Source: Coprinellus micaceus | Lineage: Eukaryota; Basidiomycota; Agaricomycetes; Agaricales; Psathyrellaceae | Assembly: GCA_951394405.1 (NCBI GenBank) | Contig: OX596335.1 | Span: 3,720,001 to 3,784,000, forward strand | Direction of reading: 5' to 3' | Length of the DNA: 64,000 bases | In this document: one piece after another, positions 47,126 through 58,907 of the stretch | How the letters are laid out: each line of letters opens with the position of its first letter | Position numbering within the stretch: position 1 is the stretch's first letter | Notes under the pieces: generated by a model | Database searches by the model: none | Seen by the model: the letters and a program-made list of their open reading frames with translations, nothing else | Told to the model about the DNA's origin: nothing | Made by a program: the position numbers and the translations under genes

Positions 47126-49424
47126 ATGCCCGAGAAGGAGACTGCCACCCCAGTTGCCTCTGGAGCCATCGCCGAAGCAGAACGAATAAAAGCACTTGGA
47201 AATGACGCCTATAAGGCAGGGAAGCACGCTGAAGCCGTCCGCCTATACTCAGATGCTATAGAAAAGAACTCCAGCAATGCAATTTACTATGCGAATCGTG
47301 CAGCTGCTCTACTCGGTCAGAAAAGGTATATTATTCGTTCGCGGAAGTTGCTGCGTTCACGGCTCATCCCTCTCATTGGAGATACATCGAAGCTGTTCGG
47401 GACTGTGAAAAGGTTCGTCTACGGTCACCGAACTAGAGCCTCGTTTACACGTGTCGGTCAGGCTGTAGAGATCGATCCCAAATACTCCAGGGCGTGGCAA
47501 AGACTTGGAGTCGCAGCTACTGTGAGTCAGGCATTGAATCGTTCTTGCCCTAGGCTCACTGGCGTTCAGGAACTCCTCTTGTGGCAGAAGGTCGTCAACG
47601 CATATGAGAAGGCCTTGGAAGGTCTCCCCACCACACTGTCACTAGCTGATCGGACACTTCAAGCAACGTGTACGCAGGCTCTCAAGCAGGCGAAGGCCCG
47701 GATGAAGAGTACGAAATGCGCCTCCAACCCACCACCGCCATCGAACAGTCAATCCGGGAAGATGCCTTGGGAAGTGGCAAATGCCTTTGCTGGCAGGAAG
47801 GCCACCAAATCATCGTCTTGTGTATGTCCGCCGTTTTTCTTCTCTCCTACTTCGCCTCATCCGACCATTGACTTTGTGTCGTAGGTTTTCATCTTGAACG
47901 CGGCGTCCCAGGTGAGTAGTGGGAATGCTGCAGACTGCAAAGCAGCCGTAAGCTTAGCATTTTCATCAAGTACTTGGAAAACGCCTTGAAGATCTTGAGT
48001 GAAGTAAAGACGGCTCATCGGGGCATTGCCACTTTCGTGCAAGCTAGGGGCGGGGTGAGTACCTACATCCTTCAGTGTTCGAACTTTTAGGTTGCACTAC
48101 TCCAGGAGCTAATCAAGAAGTATAGGTTGTGCAAGACGTCACAAATGCCATCCTTTGCGACGATCGCGCATTCCGTGTCAAGGACCCAGAGTTTACGTCC
48201 AAAATGGCTATGCAAAGTGGGTCAAATGTGCCCGGCATCTCGAGGGGTTTTGAATAACGACCTTATCAGTCTTGCACGAAAACACGATGTTTGGTGGTTG
48301 GGAATCGGAGGGTGCGCCTGACCCTGTCAAACAACGCGTCCGATCTGGGCTTCGACAGGGATCGCAGGACACTGTCAGGCGAGCGCTTACTATTACCATC
48401 CGGTACATTTTATGCCCATCGTACTTGAGTTCAATTCTCTTATCATCCCCAGATGCTGGGTTTGGAGGGCCTTTTCTCAACGCCAGGCAGGGGATCTCCT
48501 CGACGCCCTTACTACCTACGAGAAAGCCTTGGAAATCCTGGAATGGGGTTCCATCCACGTCCCTGAACAAGCTAGGGGAGAGGTGTTCCACCCCAGCTTC
48601 GTCAGAGCGGTGCAACATGCGTACGTGAATACCTTGCGCAAGGTTTGTGGTCAGATTTATCCCCCAACACGTTGCCTGACACCGAATCTTTTGGCAGTAC
48701 TTGCTCAACGATCCCAGTCAAGGAGGTTACTTGCTGAATGATTTAATTGACCTTGCCACGAAAATAACGAAGGGTGTGGACGAAGAAGTTCCACTGACTC
48801 AGAACGACGGTCAGAACGGGTTCATTTTGAGTGGGTGGTACTACCCAAAAGCATCTGCACTCGCGTAAGTCCATGTTACATTATTCCGCCGGCTCGAGCT
48901 GACGCAAAACCTTTCGATGAAGACACTTGGGGTGGTGTGCCTGGCAGAAAAGTAGTCTCTGCGCCGTAGACGACCCAGAAAAAGAGGCAAATCTCAAGTC
49001 GGCGGCGGAGTTCTACAAATTAGCTGCGAAAGTCCTTCCGACAGACGACGCCTTGTATGTCGACTTCACTCGGGAACGCTTGGATTGCCTCGTCGCTCTC
49101 GGGGCACCGTTACGCGACACGCTTCCTATCTGCGAACGTATATGCTCTGTTATGCCGGATGTCCTCGAGATTTGGGCGAGTGCGCCTGTCGGGGATCGCC
49201 TTCGAAAGAACCACAAGGACTTGGCGGATTTTGCAACCAAATATACGAAACTTGTGGGGGATGGGGAGTGCACGCTGGATACCGTCGGAGAACTGGCGCC
49301 CATGGAACGTGTGAACGTCGATGAGGGGGTTTGGAAACCCGAGAGCGACTTGACCCAGCCTATCGGTCACAAGCGTCCGGACAAAAGGCGAGCGAAGATG
49401 AAGGACATTGTCAAGAAGATCTAG
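47126..49424 (+). CDS. TPR protein, tandem paralogue 2 (intact)
   Basis: The best-preserved copy of the three. The N-terminal TPR (AIAEAERIKALGNDAYKAGK, YSDAIEKNSSNAIYYANRAA, VEIDPKYSRAWQRLG) is followed by the MPWEVAN linker block and the C-terminal helical domain (CWVWRAFSQRQAGDLLDAL, YVDFTRERLDCLVALGAPLRD, VPDVLEIW-like sequence, KRRAKMKDIVKKI at the end). An intron starting at GTGGGT near 48216 and ending at the AG at 48269 is required to keep the frame; paralogue 1 has the same donor sequence there. No internal stop remains after splicing. The shared exon plan shows that the three genes arose by tandem duplication. The function of the C-terminal domain is unknown. Confidence 0.8.
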
Positions 49425-49968
49425 GACTCGCACTGTGCTTGTATCACCGCCGACTACCATTACCATTTGGATACTTCGTATACGCCCTTGTATACTACTT
49501 GTGGATGCGAGTCTAAACTATGGGATGCCATATTATTTCCACATCTACGGACTTGCATGCAGACCCAAGTGTTGAGTGGGCTTGGATAGTCAAATTGACG
49601 GACCGAAAGGATCGGTCAGATATCATCAACCACTGGCGGTGGGTCGCCCAATATTTTGGGCTCCGATGTTTGGGGGGTTGACTCTTTGTGCTTGGATTCG
49701 AACATTGACCTCGTATCTTTCAACAAACGCTCCAGCGACCACCTTGACAATGCACGATGTGGATTCAAAGGCCAGCGTTTCCGCGGAAACTCTACTACTC
49801 GTTGCCGGCGACAACCAGACAGAGGCGGCACTTGAGTCGAACCCAAGCGGGAGAACCCCCCTCAGCCATGACCCCATTTGGGTTTGCAGGACTCTGACCA
49901 TTCCTGGAGCCCATCAAGCACCCCACCCTTAACCAAGAACGTTGCTATCCCTCCCAAGAGGTGCTCCA
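49425..49968. other. Intergenic region between TPR paralogues 2 and 3
   Basis: Carries the 3' end of paralogue 2 and the promoter of paralogue 3. Only the last 100 bp (CCCCATTTGGG..., GACTCTGACCAT, then CACC near the start) still resemble the upstream regions of paralogues 1 and 2, so this promoter is the most diverged. No other gene is seen. Confidence 0.5.
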
Positions 49969-51455
49969 ATGGACGACAAGGAGGCCCCAGTCCCTATCGG
50001 GGCCACTGAAACCGCCGAAGCAGAACGTCTCAAGGCTCTTGGAAACGAGGCGGCTGGGAGAGGCGAACACGCTGAAGCTCACCGCCTATACTCCGAGGCT
50101 ATCAAGATAAACCCCAACAACGCTATATACTATGCCAATCGCGCTGCCATGCTTCTGGCGATGAAGAGGGGGGATGATACGCTCGGATGAGCCACCGTCG
50201 GCTAACAGTGTCGTCGATAGATTCCTTGACGCGGCGAGCGACTGTGAAATGGTATTTCCTTTGCTCGATATTCAGGGGCTGGGGGATTTACCCGCGTCTC
50301 TAGGCCGTCGAGTTAGACCAGACCTATGTGAAAGCGTGGCACCGTCTCGCAGTCGCTGCTCAGGTACACGTTGCAACCACCATCGGCTCCAATCCAGCGG
50401 AGGACTAACCTCCGTGTAGGCTCTCGACTTCTGGCCGAAATGCATCACCGCCTATGAAAAGGCCCTCGACTGCCTTCACAGAGGCAACCTCTCCCCCGCG
50501 GACAAGAGAACAAGGGAACAATGCATGCAAGGACTGGCAAACGCTAAGAAGCAACGAACGAAGTTCGAAACGACTGGCGTCACTGTTCCGTCTCAACATA
50601 TGGATTCCGGTCAGATGCCCTGGGATATGGCGAAGAAGCTTACCGATGCAAAGAAGGCTCTAGGGAAACCCTCTTGCGTAAGTAGCCGCACAATTGAGCC
50701 TCAAAGTAGCCTGACTGCTAACCCTTTCGGTGTTAGGTCTTCGTTTTGAACGGTGCCGAATTCGTAGGAGCAGTGTTTCTTTTTTATTCCGCCGTGTCTT
50801 ACCATACCAAAGCACTGGAAGCCTGCCATGGAAGCCCTCAGCAAGCAGAAAATCCGGAATAATCGCCTTTTCGGGGATCCGCATGTCAGTATATTCTACC
50901 TCTTTTTCAAGGTTGATCTTCGGAAATCTCACTGCTTTCGTGAAGGTGATGTTCGACTTGGTCGATGCCATCATGACTGACGATCGCGTTTTCCGCATGC
51001 AAGGCGACTTCATACAAAAGATGAGTCGACAGAGTACGTCGTCTAAGTGTCCCAAGCCCCTCGCGCACCTCTGACCAACGGTTTATACCGCAGCCGAAGG
51101 AGAGAACGATGTCTATAATGGGTGGCTTAAGACGAAAAAGGGGCCTATCCTCATCAAGCAGGACATTCTGGAGAGGCTCAAGACCCAACCGTGGGGGAAA
51201 GTGCGCCCCGCGATCGCGTTCACAATCAGGTAATTCACCCCGACCCATGCCAGCCCATGCCACGACGAACTAATACATTACTCACGCTTCGGCCATAGAA
51301 CTTGGATCTGGACAGCCTTCATCAAGTCGCAAACATCACGAAAATCGAGCCCCGATGGTTTCTCGGGGCGTGTATGGTCCGGAATCGCCGCTCTGATGAG
51401 GTTGATCTTGTCGCGAGATAGGCTTTCAATTGTTGACCCAACGCTGAACATATGA
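49969..51455 (+). CDS. TPR protein, tandem paralogue 3 (C-terminally truncated)
   Basis: Same family and exon plan as the copies at 44269 and 47126: TPR part (AEAERLKALGNEAAGRGEH, NPNNAIYYANRAAMLL, AVELDQTYVKAWHRLAVAA), linker block MPWDMAKKL, SCVFVLNGAEF, DAIMTDDRVF and IAFTIRTWIWTAF. Just after TWIWTAF the similarity to the other two stops. The frame continues for about 35 unrelated residues to the TGA at 51453-51455. The C-terminal 300 or so residues present in paralogues 1 and 2 are absent from the window downstream. It may be a shortened functional gene or a decaying one; all upstream exons still join in frame. Confidence 0.7.
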
Positions 51456-52061
51456 TTCCAGCAAGGGAGTATGGGTCAAAAGTCTCGGAGTGATATTACA
51501 TGATCGGTCTATTGTCGTGACTTGATACTAGTGCGGTAAGCCCCTTATCCCTGACTCCAGACCTGGGAGGAGTGGGTCTCGTTCATAAGAGTGGGTCCAG
51601 CATGACTTCAGTTTGTCAGGGTTTACAATTTGCCCACCAGACTGTCGCTTAAGGACCTAGTCATCCAAGGGATTGATCATGAAATAGAATAAGGGTTGGT
51701 TTTGGACAGGGTTCCAAGGGTAGCATCACACTGTCAGTTCATTGTCGCCGCTTGATGCCAATGGGATCCCTCGCTTGCCCCAGGCTGCCCATCTGCGCCG
51801 CTTGGGTCACCATTGATGAGGCTACCAAGTCTTGTCAAGGCTACCGCCTCTTCTATGTATAAGTAGGACTGATCTGGGGTAGATATAGCCGTCTCGGGGA
51901 ACTATCAAAGGCGTGGCTTTTTTTTGAAATGGTCGAGCATCCAAGTTGTCTACCTGGTGAAGTATGCTTATAACGTTCGATGCTACTCCGGAGAGATTCG
52001 TTATAGGGTCTAGCTACGGTGGAGGAGTGATTTGGGGTGAGAGTAGGTGCCTGAAAATGTG
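51456..52061. other. Spacer between TPR array and Plavaka element
   Basis: 606 bp without a recognised gene. It presumably contains one end of the Plavaka element. I could not find a terminal inverted repeat by eye. Two stretches around 51480-51540 and 51720-51780 resemble each other (CACTGTCAGTTC / TTGTCGTGACTTGATAC-type blocks), but only weakly. Confidence 0.35.
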
Positions 52062-55000
52062 CTACCATCTATCCTCTTCGCATGTATCATCGTCGGGCTC
52101 CTGCAAATCCAGGTCCGATTCATCCCCTTCGGATTCCCAGTACAGCTCCAGTTCCTGGCCTTCCAGATCTTCTAAGGTGAAATGGCATCCGTCCGCCTCA
52201 GCCTCGGGGGAGCCTTCACCTCGCGCTTCCGCGATTTCGTCCTCTTCTTCCTCATCCGAGACGTGGGACAGCGACTGACCGTCACTTGAGGAATAAGGGG
52301 CAGCGGCTACGGCATCGGGTGCATCGCAGTGAGAATATGAGTGTCCGATTCCGTGACCCCACAAGTAGCGCATCAGCATATCCCTGTCAACAAAGCTGGG
52401 GGAATATAGTGTGAGTCAGGTGGAGAAAACCCTGAGTGGACCGTTTCAACGCACCGGTTCACATAGTACTCTTTCCAGTCTTCCCAATCTCTAGCCACCT
52501 GGGATACTATTCTGTTGGAACTGTGCATATTTGGGTAAAGCTGGTCAGATCCGGTAGCCCCTGGATATAGGCGGTCTAGAGAATAGCGCGGAATGATGTG
52601 GGACGCCCTGACGACGTTTGCCGGATCGATGAACCCAATCGCGCTTCTATCGCTCACGGGGGAAAGGGTAAGGCGGTCGAGTTGAGGGTGGGCCGGGGCG
52701 TCCTCTACAAATTCGAATCGCCGCACCAGGAGGAAGTCAAATCGTCGCCTGCGAAGATCTAACGATCCCCTGCCCCGGTATAAGATGTTAGTGTGAAATA
52801 TTCCCAGTACTCGGGCCTGCACGAATCGGTGTGATCCTGGTGGTGGCGAAGGCGGTGGGCTGGGCTGATCGTGATCCTCTTCCTCGTCTGGCGTACCGTC
52901 GTCAGCCTCCCGAAGGCACATCACGTCGCGGCGTGAGGTTTTGGGATTCACGATGTCGGTTTCGCGCCGGACATCATACGAAGTGAAGTTGATGTGCAGT
53001 AGGCTGTGTTCGTAAATCCTATCTGAGTGAAAGTACAGCTGTTGGGTCATCTCAGTCACTATGGAACGACCCCCTTGAAGGCCTATTAATTTAGTGTTCC
53101 AATGGGGCCTTAAGGGGGTCGTTCCATAGTGACTGAGATGGTTGGGTATCGAATTCTGCCTCTTGGGTGCTGATAAATTTCGGTTGCTCGCACAAGCGAA
53201 CCAAGGTCTTGAGGAGCTGGATGTGTTCTGCATCGGCACTGTCGGGGGCTGCTGAGATAGCTTCCTGAAGCAGAACCTTGTAGACCCGGGGAAGGAGGTG
53301 TTCGCGTAGTTTTGAGATGAAATCCTGTTTGGGTAGCAGTGTGAGTTTTCTGAAAGCGCCTTCTTGTATCAGCACCTACTTTCATTGCAGGGTCCCGCCT
53401 TGAAGGGTGGAGGATGTGAGGTAAACTGATAGGGCGATTCTGTGATTTACCAATGAAGTATGGGCGGCTCTGCGCGTCTTCGTCAAGGTACCCTTCCTCG
53501 GGATCGGGTAGAAGTTGCTTGCGTAGCCTCCTGATTCGCGTCTGCCGCATCTGAATTCGTGACAGCTGCCGAGTGATCTGCTTTTTGCTCGTTCGCTTAT
53601 AGTGCATCTTGGGAAACCTATGGAAGCGCTCTGGCTATGTGAGGGGTCAGTAATGCAGGCGAAGTATAAGAGCTAGAAATTCGCTTACAATCTGGGTAGA
53701 ATACGAGTCGGTGGTTCCGAACAACCGTATTGTCGGTACGACGTCGCCAAGAGCATGGAATTTGTAAGTGTTGAGATTGAGCGTTTTTGTCTTGCGCTCA
53801 GCAGCATTCGCGCCTTTTGAGGCTGATATGAGTCTGAGCGGTATTATGGTAGTTTGAACCACTCACCAGCTTGTGCAGGGGCGGTCGGAGGATTGACCTC
53901 AGCCGTCTTTTGCTGCTTTTCGGGCCGTCCTTGTTGCCCCTTGGTTGTTTTCTTTCCTTTCTGCCGTGCTTCCCTTCGCTTCCGCGCTTGATATTCACGG
54001 TTGAGCTCCTTAGTGGCAACCTCAGAGCACGTCTTCTGCACAAACAGTCTGAGGATGTCCCCAAGCTCCGTGGTCAAGTCATCCAGCATTGTCAGGGTGT
54101 GGTCGGTGTGCATCCGGAGCTTTGCTAGTCCATGCCACTGGGCGAAGGTGAGCAGCAATTTCGTGACACGCTCTCCATGAGGCGAGGGTAGTAGCCCCTC
54201 AAAAGCGGGCACCGCGCACTTGAGGATCCATGTTAGCTCCAGTTTTGATACACATAGAAGGATACGACGTACTTGTAGGAGGTCTTCAAAATCCCTCGCC
54301 GCGAGTTGCTTCATTTCACTTACATTGTTGGTAAAGCGACGGATGGTTTCCTTGCCAAAGGTAGGCATATTGCGGTAGCTGGAATAGGTGGAACATCAGC
54401 CAACGTCGTTTTTATCCTGCATAAATCTGCTCACCGGTTGTCTAGCTTGTTGATGGTACCCTTGTCCGTGGCCTCCATCAAGCGAAGTAGCTGGATAAAC
54501 ACGGCTTTCCAGACACCAAGTTCCACCTCATGCATCAAGTCCACAACCAGCATGCTGAACAGATTAAAACCATGGGCAGACAGCCTATCAGAAAAGGCAT
54601 TCTGAATGCCCATGGTCAGTAAAGGGGTCAAGCAGGCTGAAAATGAAGTGTACCTTGGTCAGGACAAGTGAGCCTTCGGCCAGGTGGCCCTCAAGAAGAG
54701 AAGAGGTTACCGGGTTTCCTCCCTCGTATATCAATTTCCGTGCAGCTGACACCCGTTTCCGGTGTGCTGCGTCATCCCGCCTGGCAGTCCTGGTACGGTT
54801 GGCGCGATCCCGTTTCTTGCCCATGGCTGGAACATTCTGCATCACAACATTGCATCGTGGGCAAGGAAACGTGCCGAGGTTCTTGATGCTGGCCAACAAG
54901 ATTTTCTCTGGATAGTCAGCAGAGTAGGTGAAAATGCGGGGGTAGAAGCGTCTCTTCTGTTCATCGTAACATGTCATGACGATCCCGTGGCAATATGCTT

Positions 55001-56854
55001 CAACAAAGTCGGCGTCTAAGATGTGCCGCCATTGTTCGTGAAAAAATTCTCGCTGGCAGTGGGTTAGGAGAGCTGGGTTTATTGTGGACTTGCCAGAGAT
55101 TTTAATGAGGAAGTCTTTGAAATTATCCGGCAACTGGAACATTTTGGTAAGGATGCAACCTTTTAGTGGTTCGAAGACGAACCTTTTCAAAGTAAGCGAC
55201 CGTTTCGAATAGCTTCTCCGTTGGTTTGGCTCTCTTGTACTTGGAATCGTTCGCGTAAAACACATATAGTGGCCATACCTTGGCCGTACCAAAGGAAGCC
55301 AACATGGTGGCATCCGAAGCGAACATCAATCCTATGATGTGCCGAGGGAGGCTGCACCTGGGCTCAGGGGCGGACATCTGGCCGCAATAAACGTCATAAT
55401 CGCGCAACGATGAGAATGAGGCGGGAACCGACCTGGAGCTCAGTGTAAGCCTGGAGGAATGCTGGGGAGTTATACATCTCCCCATGAACACGAACATGTT
55501 CCTTTCCAGAGCCTGGATTCCAGCGTAGCTCATACCCTAAGGTGTGGAAGTATTCCCGACCCGCCGAGGACTCCAGCTTGTCCTTGATGATTGGCACCAA
55601 CGGACGGTAGTGAAATCCCTCCACCGTGAAGGTGTGCTCCCCAGGGTTTTCCGTGTTCTTGCTGAAGGGAACGGTGAGGGTGACTGGAACTGACTTCCAG
55701 GACACGCCGTCATCCACCCATTGTTTTGAGTCGAGATCGTCAGCGTCATAGTGAGAGGTTGCTAGAGCACTGTCAATCTGGCTCCAGTTTGCTTCTCGGA
55801 TTTCTGCAGGATCGAAATCTTCACCGCCTACAATGCTGACAAGATCTCGGAAAGAACGCTGACTCTTCTCCGTGTCATCCGACCAAAACCACTCTCCTAT
55901 TCGGTACGAGCTAAGGTTGGGAAAGGGATGGAATTTTGACTGGGCCTGGTGGGCTGGTATAGCGGCTTCTTCGAGAGCTGTTGTTTGGTGCTCCCGCAGA
56001 TCTTCAGGGAGGATAGAGTTGTCAGGGTCATGAGGTACGTCCCGAGAACCATCAACGGGGAACACTTTGTATAATCCAAATGTATTGCGGGGCATTCGAA
56101 TCCTTAAGAGTGGTTGGCGAGTAGCGGTTCCTGTAGTCTCCAAGGGCTCGTCTGCCACTGGTATACGTGGGGTTGGCCGAGGAAGCTGCAACAGGGAGTC
56201 GGGTGGAAACAGAGATAGGGGAAGTGTAGATGACGGAAGAAAGCTTGTGTTTGGTCGAATCTTGTACGACATCTTCTTTAGGCGGTGTCCTTTACCGCAG
56301 GCTTGTGAGTCAGCCTGTTCAACCAAGTTCTGTCAGAGGGTACTCATGAGGGGGAAGCATTGGACATGCCTTGTCGTCTGCTGGGTTTGCTAGAGGCAAG
56401 GACATTCCGCTATTGTCAGGACATTCCGCACTGTCAGGGGCAACCAAGGCGTCGTTAGGCTGTGATGACTGCTTCTTGTTAAGACACAATGTGGCATTAA
56501 ATGAGAAGGCCAACATACCGAAGAGCTCTGGGTATTCTCGGATCCCCGGTGGGGTAGGATGAGGTCAACATCGAGGTTATCATCGTCCATCCAATCAGGC
56601 TTTCGTTTGCGCGGGATGCTTGAACACTCGCTCGAAGGAAGGTGAGCACCTCCATGTTGGGAAAAATCTGTCTGATCTGTAGAAACAATGTTGTCTCTGC
56701 GCCTCTGGCGTGCATGCTCGAGCCCGCGGCTAAGTCGTTGTTTGAATTGGGGGCAGCAGTTGATATGTTGAGCATAGCTATTAGGTTGCATAAACCGCTT
56801 CCTGCAAACACAAGTTGCGGTCCAAGGCTGGTTGGGGAGGTCAGGATCATACAT
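52062..56854 (-). pseudogene. Plavaka-type DDE transposase gene, interrupted
   Basis: A Plavaka-family (CACTA-like) transposase typical of Agaricomycetes. The N-terminus has a C2H2-type finger (CVCRKRFMQPNSYAQHINCC). Family blocks follow in order: FTVEGFHYRPLVPIIKDKL, GLMFASDATMLASFGTAKVW, RRFYPRIFTYSADYPEKILL, TFPCPRC, FNLFSMLVVDLMHEVELGVW, FGKETIRRFTNNVSEMKQLA, ALAKLRMHTD-like GLAKLRMHTDHTL, and TLNLNTYKFHALGDVV. About ten introns are needed. Near the 3' end, at 53048-53140, a 93-bp palindromic insertion plus its 7-bp target duplication adds 100 bp, shifts the frame and brings a stop, cutting off the last 330 or so codons. Without the insertion the frame on both sides would be continuous. 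The join between the first two exons (about 56330-56520) is also uncertain. Confidence 0.85.
53048..53140. mobile_element. 93-bp palindromic miniature element (MITE-like)
   Basis: Inverted arms of about 35 bp start CATCTCAGTCACTATGGAAC at each end and differ by one indel, around a core of about 22 bp. It is flanked by the exact 7-bp direct repeat GTTGGGT (53041-53047 and 53141-53147). Terminal inverted repeats plus a target-site duplication are the marks of a non-autonomous DNA transposon. It lies inside the Plavaka transposase coding region. Confidence 0.85.
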
Positions 56855-57591
56855 AGCGCCCCTTCGAGATCACCCCGAGCCACCGATTGTGGAGTGTACG
56901 AGTTTGGAGATGATTCAGAAAGGGTAGCCAATGGTTGACAAGCGCTCGGAGAGATAGAGGTTGGATTCAATGTTCTCCACGTCGTTATCACGGAGGTGTG
57001 GAAGCAGGAACGTCGAGTCAACCTAAGCGCCGGATTCCAACATTCACGTGACACAGCATCACTCGGTTCTTCATAAGCGCCCATCAATTTATAGTCGAAG
57101 GCCCACTCAGACCCCAATTTGGATGCGACATTATCACAGGCATACCCAAATACTGACCGAAACTCCGATAGAGAGTGGAGGCGGGGCGCTTGGGCACCGA
57201 CGTGGCCATATCTGAAGCAACGCCTGCCAGGGCAAAGAGAAAACACCCTAAGATTCGGAGGGGTAGATGTAGCACAGCGCTTCTCGATTGCGTTTGTCGT
57301 CCAAGTTACAGTGTGGTATGAGACATGTGCGATGGGAGATGAAGACTAGCGAAGGTGGAGGAATCGGGGCTCACTTTCAAGTGCAAGGTTGAAAGAAAAG
57401 TCGCAGGCTTTGGGTGAGCTAAACCAGTGATGTTATCACTGAACACAGCCATGCCTCGACTTCGGGTCGATCAAATGTTAGGCGCCGGTGTTCATTGGTG
57501 GCAAAAAGTGAGATATCATTGCAAAATTCACATCGAGATACGAGTACAGGGCGGAGGCAACTCTGGAAAGGGGACCAAAAGGTACATGCAA
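56855..57591. other. Region upstream of transposase start
   Basis: No confident gene. The long minus-strand frame 56497-57246 overlaps the transposase first exon in another frame and has no family resemblance. It probably contains the transposase promoter and the 5' end of the element. A 17-bp hairpin (CAGTGAT-GTT-ATCACTG) lies at 57424-57440. Confidence 0.4.
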
Positions 57592-58339
57592 CTACATTGA
57601 AGAACAGTTGTGGAGGTTGACCGTGCCGTTCATGCAAATCCTGTTACAGTCCCCACACACCTCGAGCAGGTTGTAAATATCGAAGCGACTGAATCCTGCA
57701 TGCTCCTTTTCAGATAGCATCATAGCTTCGAAGTCGAAGCCATCTGCCATGGTGCGTAGAACAGTTCCCCCGCAGTGGTGGAGGTGGAGTCTCTCTACAA
57801 AGCACAAGTTGGCGCAGCGGTTGCAGGTGCGTGCGATTTGTCGGAACTGGGTTTTGGTAATCCCGGGTCCAAAAACACGACCCAGAGTGAACAAAATGTT
57901 GATATTAGACATATTTCTGGTCTTAGGATTGAATCCATAGAACTTGCAGGATCCAAAGACCTTGCTATCAAATTCCACCGCTACATGAGCGTCAGCCAAA
58001 GTTGCCCTGACTTAAGGAGTGCACTGGATGCTCACATGGGCGCTCAGCGCAATGGTACTGGTCTAGTTCGTGAGGTACTTCGAGTTCTGGGCTTGACAGC
58101 TGACGTCCCGGCGTGCTGACGCCCACCATGGTGGTGGTTGTTTCCGCTGAGTTAACGTGGCTCAGAACCTTATGACGCAGACAAAAGAAGTGCCCTGTCG
58201 TCAGCTCACCTTCACACTCATCCAGAGGGGGTTTTTCAGGCTTAGGACCCCGAAGGAATCGGTTGCTGTGGGGGGGGGCACCCTCGTAGCCTCCCGGCGT
58301 TGACAGCAAAGACGGGGTCTGATCGTAGTTCATTGGCAT
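57592..58339 (-). CDS. Small protein with two identical-spaced Cys4 motifs
   Basis: Not recognised. Two exons, with an intron at 57981-58035, give 230 residues and an exact reading frame. The N-terminal half is polar and Pro-rich, without clear structure. The C-terminal half carries the pattern C-x2-C-x3-C-x9-C twice: Cys 154/157/161/171 and Cys 210/213/217/227. Both copies have Leu-His just before the last Cys (LHLHHC, VNLHNC). This strongly suggests two small zinc-binding units. It lies between the Plavaka gene and an RNase H1-N-like gene, so it may be part of mobile DNA or a lineage-specific host gene. A run of ten G near 58268-58277 in exon 1 could hide an indel or an extra splice acceptor. 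Confidence 0.5.
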
Positions 58340-58907
58340 TCTAGAGGCAAAATGGCTGGTGATGAAGCTTAAAGTGAGATTGGGTTTTTGGGAGATGACT
58401 CGGAGCAGATGCTCTTGTTGTGAACCGAACCCCCCAGTCCCCTGTGGTATAAATACTGTCCAGCAACGTCACGAGCCAGAAGCGCATGGCCAATCATTCT
58501 AGATCTTATGTGCCAACTCTCACCGGCTGGACGCATTCTGAGGAGAATTCAACAGTGAGAAGGCTGCACAGAGAACTCTGGGGGTAGAAACATGTGAGGA
58601 GAAGCGCACTAGAAGAGGTGTGGATCGCGAAGCACAAGGAGAAGACTGCCAATGGAAGACTCCGGGAAGAAGACTCGGGTGCCACCCATTCTTCTGGAGA
58701 CTTACCTGCAGAACCCGTCGTTCGATGACCGAGCCCAATTCCACACATATCAAACGACTTGGGACTATGCAAGGGAGAAAGACACTAGATATATTGGGTA
58801 TAAAAAAAACAAACAAACATGAATGCGGTTGTACAAGCTTCGGATAATGCGTTAATGATACATTGATAATACAGCCAAGAAATGACACGTTCGGTGGTTG
58901 GGTGAAG
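58340..58907. other. Intergenic region, no gene recognised
   Basis: 568 bp. The minus-strand frames here overlap each other and show no family signal. An A-rich stretch (about 58801-58820) precedes the 3' end of the next gene. It likely holds the promoter of the Cys-motif gene and the 3' end of the gene at 58908. Confidence 0.4.

Noticed and set aside
49685..49715. tRNA-like TTCGAATCC sequence on the minus strand
   Set aside because: The bases on either side cannot form the T-arm stem, and no A-box or acceptor stem is present.
53048..53140. The palindromic insert being a spliced intron of the transposase gene
   Set aside because: No GT-AG pair around it restores the frame. The exact 7-bp flanking repeat is better explained by transposition.
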